Source: Candidatus Omnitrophota bacterium (lineage in GTDB: Bacteria; Hinthialibacterota; Hinthialibacteria; JAKQFZ01). Taken from it: a stretch of DNA of 10,338 nucleotides. Positions 5,742 through 10,338 of the stretch are shown here, in pieces. The stretch lies in assembly GCA_029558215.1 (NCBI GenBank), contig JAKQFZ010001243.1:1-10338 (forward strand), in the 5' to 3' direction. Position 1 is the stretch's first letter, and each line of letters begins with the position of its first letter. Position numbers and translations under genes: made by a program. The notes beneath the pieces are model-generated. The model saw only the letters and a list, made by a program, of their open reading frames with translations. It did no database searches and had not been told where the DNA came from.

Positions 5742-7112
5742 ATGGTTACTATAGCAAAAACAGATCAGTTGACGGAGACAAAGAAAGTCCTTCATGTGGA
5801 AGTGCCTCGCGACAAGGTTGAAGAAAAGGTCGTCGAGAACTTCGCCAAAGTGCAGTCAGAGACTGCCCTTCCCGGGTTCCGCAAAGGCAAAGCGCCCATC
5901 GAACTGGTTCGACTTCGTTTTGACAAGGGTGTCCGGGAACAATCGGTGCAAGACATTATCAATGATGTCGTAAGAGATATCCTCAAAGAGCAGAATATCC
6001 GCATTGTTGGCATTCCAAAAATTGATGGCATTGAGAAAGAACCTGGGGAAAACAAGGATCAGCCGCTGAAGTTCACGGCTGAGTTCGAGTATATTCCGTC
6101 CTACACATTGGTCACAGATTATTCATCGATCGTTGTCCCTGAACCCCGTCATGAGGTGACAGAGACAGAAGTCGCTCAGGCACTTGAAGGCATTCGAGAA
6201 CGTCATGCTGTCCATGACCCCGTTAAGGATGCTCCTTCCGAAAAAGGGGATATGCTTTATGTGGACATGAAGGCAACGCTTGACGGGGAGCCGTTTGCTG
6301 CGGAAACCAAAGACTGGGTTCTTGTTGTTCTCGGCGAAGAGTTTCCTCTGCCTGGTGTGGAAGAAGCCCTGAAGGGTACTCAGGTTGACTCGGTCGTCGA
6401 GATTGATGTGGTCCTTCCAGACGACTATCACCAAGAGAGCGTTCGCGGCAAAACCTGTCATCTGGTGATGACAGTCCGTTCTGTTCGTCGGGTCATACTT
6501 CCCGATCTGAACGATGAACTCGCCAAGAATGTCGGCCCCTACGAGACTCTTGCTGATCTGAAAGATGACGTGCGCACGAGGCTTGCAGCCCAAATGAAGG
6601 AGCGCAATCGCGAGCAGACCAAGCAGAATCTTATCGGAAAACTTCTTGAGCTTCATCAGTTTCCAATGCCGGAGTCTCTGGTTACATCACGGTTTGAGTA
6701 TCTCAGTTCTTTGCAGGAGTCCCAGTTCAAGAGATACGGAATCAGCCAGGATACCCTGGGTGAGAACCGAGAAAAGATAGACAAAGCCAACAGAGAAAGA
6801 GCAGAGCGTCAAACACGACTTTCCGTCATTCTCGCAGATGTTGTGGAGAGAGAATCACTTATCCTTACTGACGATGAGTTTGACGAGAGGCTCGAGAAAG
6901 TGGCACACGAATCAGGGTACGAGCCTGACGGCTTTGCGAACTACGTTTTTCGCAAAGGCTTGGACAACTATTACAAGGATCTTTTTATCGAGGACAAAGC
7001 CCTCGAGTTTCTTCTGGATAAGGTCACTCTCACTAGTTCGGAAGCAACCACTCCGGACAGCGAGACGCCGGACAGTCAGACGGAGAGCACCTCCAAGGAA
7101 GCTGAGGCATAG
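5742..7112 (+). CDS. tig: Trigger factor, ribosome-associated chaperone and peptidyl-prolyl isomerase
   Basis: ATG at 5742 gives 456 residues, a normal length for the family. GTGGAG lies four bases upstream, slightly close. The frame stays open upstream into tRNA-Leu, but an N-terminal extension there is not credible because family members begin close to this methionine. The N-terminal ribosome-binding domain carries the signature GFRKGKAP at 45-52. An FKBP-like domain spans about 169-249 (GDMLYVDM through VVLPDDY to RGKTCHLVMTV) and is followed by LPDLNDELAK and the helical chaperone arms. The last 25 residues are an acidic Ser/Thr/Glu tail that looks disordered. The protein binds at the ribosome exit tunnel and shields nascent chains. 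It heads the protein quality-control cluster with clpP and clpX, 97 bases upstream of clpP. Confidence 0.96.
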   Translation: MVTIAKTDQLTETKKVLHVEVPRDKVEEKVVENFAKVQSETALPGFRKGKAPIELVRLRFDKGVREQSVQDIINDVVRDILKEQNIRIVGIPKIDGIEKEPGENKDQPLKFTAEFEYIPSYTLVTDYSSIVVPEPRHEVTETEVAQALEGIRERHAVHDPVKDAPSEKGDMLYVDMKATLDGEPFAAETKDWVLVVLGEEFPLPGVEEALKGTQVDSVVEIDVVLPDDYHQESVRGKTCHLVMTVRSVRRVILPDLNDELAKNVGPYETLADLKDDVRTRLAAQMKERNREQTKQNLIGKLLELHQFPMPESLVTSRFEYLSSLQESQFKRYGISQDTLGENREKIDKANRERAERQTRLSVILADVVERESLILTDDEFDERLEKVAHESGYEPDGFANYVFRKGLDNYYKDLFIEDKALEFLLDKVTLTSSEATTPDSETPDSQTESTSKEAEA

Positions 7113-7138
7113 TCTCATCTTGGTAAACGACGGGACTA

Positions 7139-7159
7139 TGGGCAACCCATTTGTGCCCA
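7139..7159 (+). other. Short inverted repeat between tig and clpP
   Basis: TGGGCA (7139-7144) and TGCCCA (7154-7159) form a 6-bp stem with a nine-base loop. No T run follows. It could tune expression between trigger factor and ClpP or be chance. Confidence 0.2.
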
Positions 7160-7209
7160 AGTTCAAGACCAGTTTATCATCGAGCGGTCCTCAGGAGAGA
7201 AGGTAATAT

Positions 7210-7821
7210 ATGCTGATTCCGATGGTCGTGGAACAGACGAGTCGTGGAGAGCGTGCCTATGACATCTACTCGCGGCTCTTGAAGGATAGGATCGTATTTC
7301 TTGGCAGCGCCATTGATGACCATGTCGCAAACCTTGTTATCGCCCAACTGCTGTTTCTTCAGGCTGAGGAGCCTGATAAGGATATTCAGTTTTACGTCAA
7401 CAGTCCGGGGGGATCCGTCAGTGCAGGGCTCGCCATCTATGACACCTTGCAGTACATCAAACCGAACGTCGCCACGACCTGCATGGGTCTGGCTGCAAGC
7501 ATGGCTGCCGTGCTGTTGGCTGCCGGCACCAAGGGAAAGCGCTATGCCCTTCCCAACTCCCGAATTCTGATTCATCAGCCGATGGGTGGCTTCCGTGGTC
7601 AGGCAACCGATATTGACATACATGCCCGGGAGATCCTCAAGACCCGTGAGAATCTGAATCGGGTCTTGGCAGGTCACACAGGCCAGTCTGTTGAGCGTAT
7701 TGCCCAGGACACGGAGCGTGATTACTTTATGTCTCCGGAAGAAGCCTTGGAATACGGCATCATAGATGAGATTTATCGGCCTCAGTTAAAGGCCAAGAAG
7801 GATAAGGAAGACAAGCGGTAG
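7210..7821 (+). CDS. clpP: ATP-dependent Clp protease proteolytic subunit
   Basis: This 203-residue serine peptidase forms the tetradecameric chamber that degrades proteins fed in by an unfoldase. The catalytic triad is intact: S97 in GLAASMAA, H122 in ILIHQPMGG and D171 in ERDYF, the numbering typical of the family. The oxyanion-region NSPGGSV is at 64-70. The N-terminus [23 protein letters not shown] is close to the mature form, with almost no propeptide. The C-terminus is Lys-rich. GAAGG, six bases before the ATG, is a good ribosome site. The clpX start follows 37 bases after the stop, so the two are almost certainly co-transcribed. Confidence 0.98.
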   Translation: MLIPMVVEQTSRGERAYDIYSRLLKDRIVFLGSAIDDHVANLVIAQLLFLQAEEPDKDIQFYVNSPGGSVSAGLAIYDTLQYIKPNVATTCMGLAASMAAVLLAAGTKGKRYALPNSRILIHQPMGGFRGQATDIDIHAREILKTRENLNRVLAGHTGQSVERIAQDTERDYFMSPEEALEYGIIDEIYRPQLKAKKDKEDKR

Positions 7822-7858
7822 TCCTGCTTCCCAACAACTAGAGCACGATGGAGCTGAC

Positions 7859-9142
7859 ATGCCAAAAGATGATTCCGTAAAGACAGACAGGGCGGCCAAT
7901 CGCTCCAAGGTTGTGTTTTGTTCTTTCTGTGGGCGTGCCCAACATGAGGTGCGCAAACTCATACGCTCTTCCAGCTCACCCGCCGTTTACATCTGCAATG
8001 AGTGTGTGAGACAGTGTCGTGACATTCTTGACCGGGATGCTCAGGAAGGTCTCAGTCACTTTCCCAGTCCTCGTGAACTGAAGCAAATCCTGGATCAATA
8101 TGTCATCGGTCAGGAACTTGCCAAGAAAACCGTCTCCGTCGCCGTCTACAATCACTACAAACGTGTTTTGCACCATGAGAGTCTGAATGATGATGTGGAG
8201 ATTCAGAAGAGCAATATCTTACTGATCGGCGCGACAGGAACCGGCAAGACGTTGATTGCTCAGACGCTTGCCAGGATTCTGGATGTACCTTTTGTCATAG
8301 CCGACGCAACCACTCTGACCGAAGCGGGCTACGTGGGTGAGGATGTCGAGAACATCATTCTGAAACTCCTTCTCGCCACTGACTTCAACATCGAGAAGGC
8401 GGAAAAGGGCATCGTCTACATTGACGAGATCGACAAGATTGCCCGAACAACTCAGAACGTTTCCATTACCCGAGATGTCTCCGGGGAAGGTGTGCAACAA
8501 GCCCTTCTGAAGATCATTGAAGGAACCGTCTGTAACGTGCCTCCACATGGGGGGCGTAAGCATCCCCATCAGGAGTTTATCCCAGTAGATACAACAAATA
8601 TCCTTTTCATCTGTGGCGGAGCATTCAACGAGTTGTCCAAGGTCGTCGAGTCCAGGCTGGGTAAGAACATTATCGGCTTTGGGGACGACAAACTTCGAGG
8701 CACGCACATTCTCAAGGGGACAGACAACATACTTCATCTCACAGAGCCGGAAGACCTCTACAAGTATGGCATGATCCCTGAGTTCGTCGGTCGTCTCCCT
8801 GTTATCACTGCACTGGATGAACTGGACAGAGAGGCCTTGCAGCGAATTCTGGTCGAGCCAAAAAATGCTCTCATGAAACAGTATCAGAAGCTTTTTGACA
8901 TGGAGCAGGTAAAGCTCCAGTTTACCGATGGAGCTGTCAATGCTGTTGTGGATGAAGCGCTCAAGAGGAAGACTGGTGCCAGAGGCTTGAAAGCCATTAT
9001 GGAGCGAGTGATGCTGGATATCATGTATGAGCTCCCTGGTTCCAGGACAGTGAAAGAACTTGTGGTCAGCGAGGATATGGTTCTGGCCGCCACAGAGATC
9101 TGGAATACGGGTGAGGGGTCTCCCAAAGCCCAAACAGCATAG
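7859..9142 (+). CDS. clpX: ClpX, AAA+ unfoldase of the ClpXP protease
   Basis: A 427-residue protein of normal length. The N-terminal zinc-binding domain has C21, C24, C46 and C49. Walker A reads GATGTGKT (124-131), where most ClpX proteins have GPTGSGKT, and Walker B is IVYIDE (185-190). The pore loops GYVG (157-160) and RKH (233-235) are present. The IGF loop (272-274) that docks on ClpP is intact. R312 in EFVGRLP is the probable arginine finger and R375 in TGARGLKA is the sensor-2 arginine. ClpX hexamers recognise tagged or regulatory substrates, unfold them with ATP and pass them to ClpP. GATGGAG lies shortly upstream of the ATG. The C-terminal tail after residue 415 is short. Confidence 0.98.
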   Translation: MPKDDSVKTDRAANRSKVVFCSFCGRAQHEVRKLIRSSSSPAVYICNECVRQCRDILDRDAQEGLSHFPSPRELKQILDQYVIGQELAKKTVSVAVYNHYKRVLHHESLNDDVEIQKSNILLIGATGTGKTLIAQTLARILDVPFVIADATTLTEAGYVGEDVENIILKLLLATDFNIEKAEKGIVYIDEIDKIARTTQNVSITRDVSGEGVQQALLKIIEGTVCNVPPHGGRKHPHQEFIPVDTTNILFICGGAFNELSKVVESRLGKNIIGFGDDKLRGTHILKGTDNILHLTEPEDLYKYGMIPEFVGRLPVITALDELDREALQRILVEPKNALMKQYQKLFDMEQVKLQFTDGAVNAVVDEALKRKTGARGLKAIMERVMLDIMYELPGSRTVKELVVSEDMVLAATEIWNTGEGSPKAQTA

Positions 9143-9207
9143 AAATAGCAAGAGATGAGACTGGTCTTTTCCTATTGGGGAGAAGGCAGACACGGGAGTT
9201 AGTTCAC

Positions 9208-9756
9208 ATGGCATTTCAGATTGGCGATGTTGTTGTCAAGCCATCTTTGGGAATATGCAAAATCCGGGCAAAGACAACCCTCACAGTTGAGGGCAAACAG
9301 CAGGAGTTCTTCGTCATCTACTCGGGGGATGTCCGTGTTCTCGTGCCTGTTGAGCAAGCCAAGAAAGGTACCATTCGCCACGTAATGTCCGAGAAGGTTC
9401 AGAAGAAGGTTCTCAAGGATCTTCAAGAACCTCTACGCCTTCCTACCGATCAGCACGGGGACATCCTTGAAGAGGCCTATCGGCTTGACGCCGATCAGTC
9501 AAACGCCATCATCAAGGAACGAGATCCGGAGAAACTCTGCGGACTGATCCGACTCCTTTTCAACAAGATGAAGGATCATCAGCAGTTGGAGGATAAAGCG
9601 GAGCAGAGTTTGTTCTCCGAAGCGCTTTCGCTTTTGTCGGAAGAGTTGGCGTATCTTGAGAAGACTATCAAGGGGCGCATGACCTCTCAGATCAAGCAAA
9701 TGCTTGCTGAGGCCAGAAAGAAGCGAAAGAAAGAAAAGGCCGGAAGCGTTGACTAG
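9208..9756 (+). CDS. CarD/CdnL-family RNA polymerase-binding regulator lacking tryptophan
   Basis: ATG at 9208 with GGGAG nine bases upstream gives 182 residues. A TTG at 9175 would add 11 residues with no family support. The N-terminus MAFQIGDVVVKPSLGICKI and the following strands (FFVIYSGDVRVLVPVEQAKKGTIR in two parts, about residues 34-57) match the CarD RNA polymerase interaction domain, a Tudor-like fold that contacts the beta subunit. The rest is helical, with a LSEELAYL segment like the CarD C-terminal domain and a Lys/Arg-rich end. Well-studied CarD/CdnL proteins stabilise open complexes, notably at rRNA promoters, using a conserved Trp wedged at the upstream edge of the bubble. No Trp occurs anywhere in this protein. 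It follows clpX by 65 bases. CarD family is likely; the exact function is uncertain. Confidence 0.85.
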   Translation: MAFQIGDVVVKPSLGICKIRAKTTLTVEGKQQEFFVIYSGDVRVLVPVEQAKKGTIRHVMSEKVQKKVLKDLQEPLRLPTDQHGDILEEAYRLDADQSNAIIKERDPEKLCGLIRLLFNKMKDHQQLEDKAEQSLFSEALSLLSEELAYLEKTIKGRMTSQIKQMLAEARKKRKKEKAGSVD

Positions 9757-9814
9757 CCTTTTCGAATCTCACTGTCGGTCTCTCCTCTGATTCCTGCGCC
9801 GTGGGCTGCATGCT

Positions 9815-10338
9815 ATGAACTGGCAGGACAAGAGCGTCTTACTCATCTGGAATCGAAAAGCTGGTTCGAGCAGGGTGCTCTCCGTACAATCCAAGTGGAT
9901 AGAGACGTTGACACAACTCTGTGGCCGTCTCGATGTTCGAATTCCAAACAATCCCGAACAAATTGAGTCCATACTCCAAGACGTCATGCCTTGCGCCAGG
10001 CCAGACGTCGTAATCGCCGGTGGCGGCGATGGAACACTTCATCTTGTGGTGCGAGGGCTGCTGAAGGCTGATTCCATGAGACGAGCAAGCGTCGCCCAAT
10101 TGCCTTTTGGCAGTGGGAACGACTTTCTTCGTCAATATGGTTTTCACAGGCTCAACTCCAGAAACCTCTTCAGGTTTGTCCAGTGCTCCCTTGAATCACT
10201 TGATGTGGGCTGGTGTGCAGAGGTTCCTTTTGTCAACGGCGTTGGATTTGGACTTGCGGCGGACACAGGAAGGCGATTCGCCGAGATGGCGAATCGCTCA
10301 GCGTTGAACTACCTTTTCGCCAGCATTCACTCCATAGT
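9815..10338 (+). CDS. Diacylglycerol-kinase-family lipid kinase, N-terminal part
   Basis: The frame starts at ATG 9815 and runs off the right edge after 174 codons. The ribosome site is weak (TGGG about ten bases upstream), and no better start exists because an in-frame TGA lies at 9788. It opens with VLLIWNRKAGS, the usual phosphate-contacting start of the DAGK catalytic domain. The nucleotide-binding motif IAGGGDGTLH follows at about 68-77, and QLPFGSGNDFLRQYG at about 99-113. A later FVNGVGFGLAADTG matches the family's N-G-x-G-x-G segment. Relatives (YegS, DgkB, BmrU) phosphorylate diacylglycerol or similar lipids at the cytoplasmic membrane face. The specific lipid cannot be told. It begins 58 bases after the CarD-like gene and may share its transcript. 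Confidence 0.9.
   Translation, partial: MNWQDKSVLLIWNRKAGSSRVLSVQSKWIETLTQLCGRLDVRIPNNPEQIESILQDVMPCARPDVVIAGGGDGTLHLVVRGLLKADSMRRASVAQLPFGSGNDFLRQYGFHRLNSRNLFRFVQCSLESLDVGWCAEVPFVNGVGFGLAADTGRRFAEMANRSALNYLFASIHSI

Noticed and set aside
8219..9214. A 331-codon open frame on the minus strand opposite clpX
   Set aside because: It lies antisense to a highly conserved gene and its translation shows no recognisable domain; long antisense frames are expected opposite biased codon use.

Overview
This window is bacterial chromosomal DNA of balanced base composition with ordinary gene density. Taxonomy can only be guessed. A trigger factor-clpP-clpX run preceded by tRNA genes, a CarD-type RNA polymerase regulator, a Tat-exported sugar isomerase, a cysteine-rich PAS histidine kinase and a ferredoxin/GltD-type flavoprotein together point to a Gram-negative, probably anaerobic lineage. 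Spirochaetes, deltaproteobacteria-like groups or the PVC/FCB/candidate-phylum neighbourhood would fit. No 16S gene or taxon-specific marker is present, and there is no sign of phage, insertion sequence, integron or CRISPR.

Left part (1-4831). A long minus-strand gene enters from the left edge and starts with GTG at 1769. It has an N-terminal [2Fe-2S] ferredoxin domain, then a GltD/NfnB-like 4Fe-4S plus FAD/NAD(P) module. About 200 bp separate it from a divergent plus-strand gene for a soluble PAS histidine kinase whose PAS domain carries a GCGTSxxCxxCGA cysteine motif. Downstream on the same strand is a sugar isomerase of the FucI/AraA superfamily with a twin-arginine signal.

Middle part (4832-5741). 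Four tRNA genes, Pro(TGG), Arg(TCT), Lys(CTT) and Leu(TAG), lie ahead of the trigger factor gene. The 268-bp gap between Arg and Lys holds no protein gene I believe. It does hold two overlapping TTGACA promoters and a long imperfect hairpin, so it may encode a processed leader or small RNA.

Right part (5742-10338). Trigger factor, ClpP and ClpX form a compact protein folding and degradation cluster on the plus strand. They are followed by a CarD/CdnL-like transcription factor and the first 174 codons of a diacylglycerol-kinase-family lipid kinase. Trigger factor handles nascent chains at the ribosome, while ClpX unfolds substrates and feeds them to ClpP. The ClpP catalytic triad and the ClpX docking loop are intact.

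Most of this is conserved housekeeping. The least explained items are the exported isomerase with a cysteine-rich pre-Tat segment, the cysteine-PAS kinase divergent from an iron-sulfur flavoprotein, the promoter/leader before tRNA-Lys, and a CarD protein that has no tryptophan. I did not find a clear new multi-gene system.
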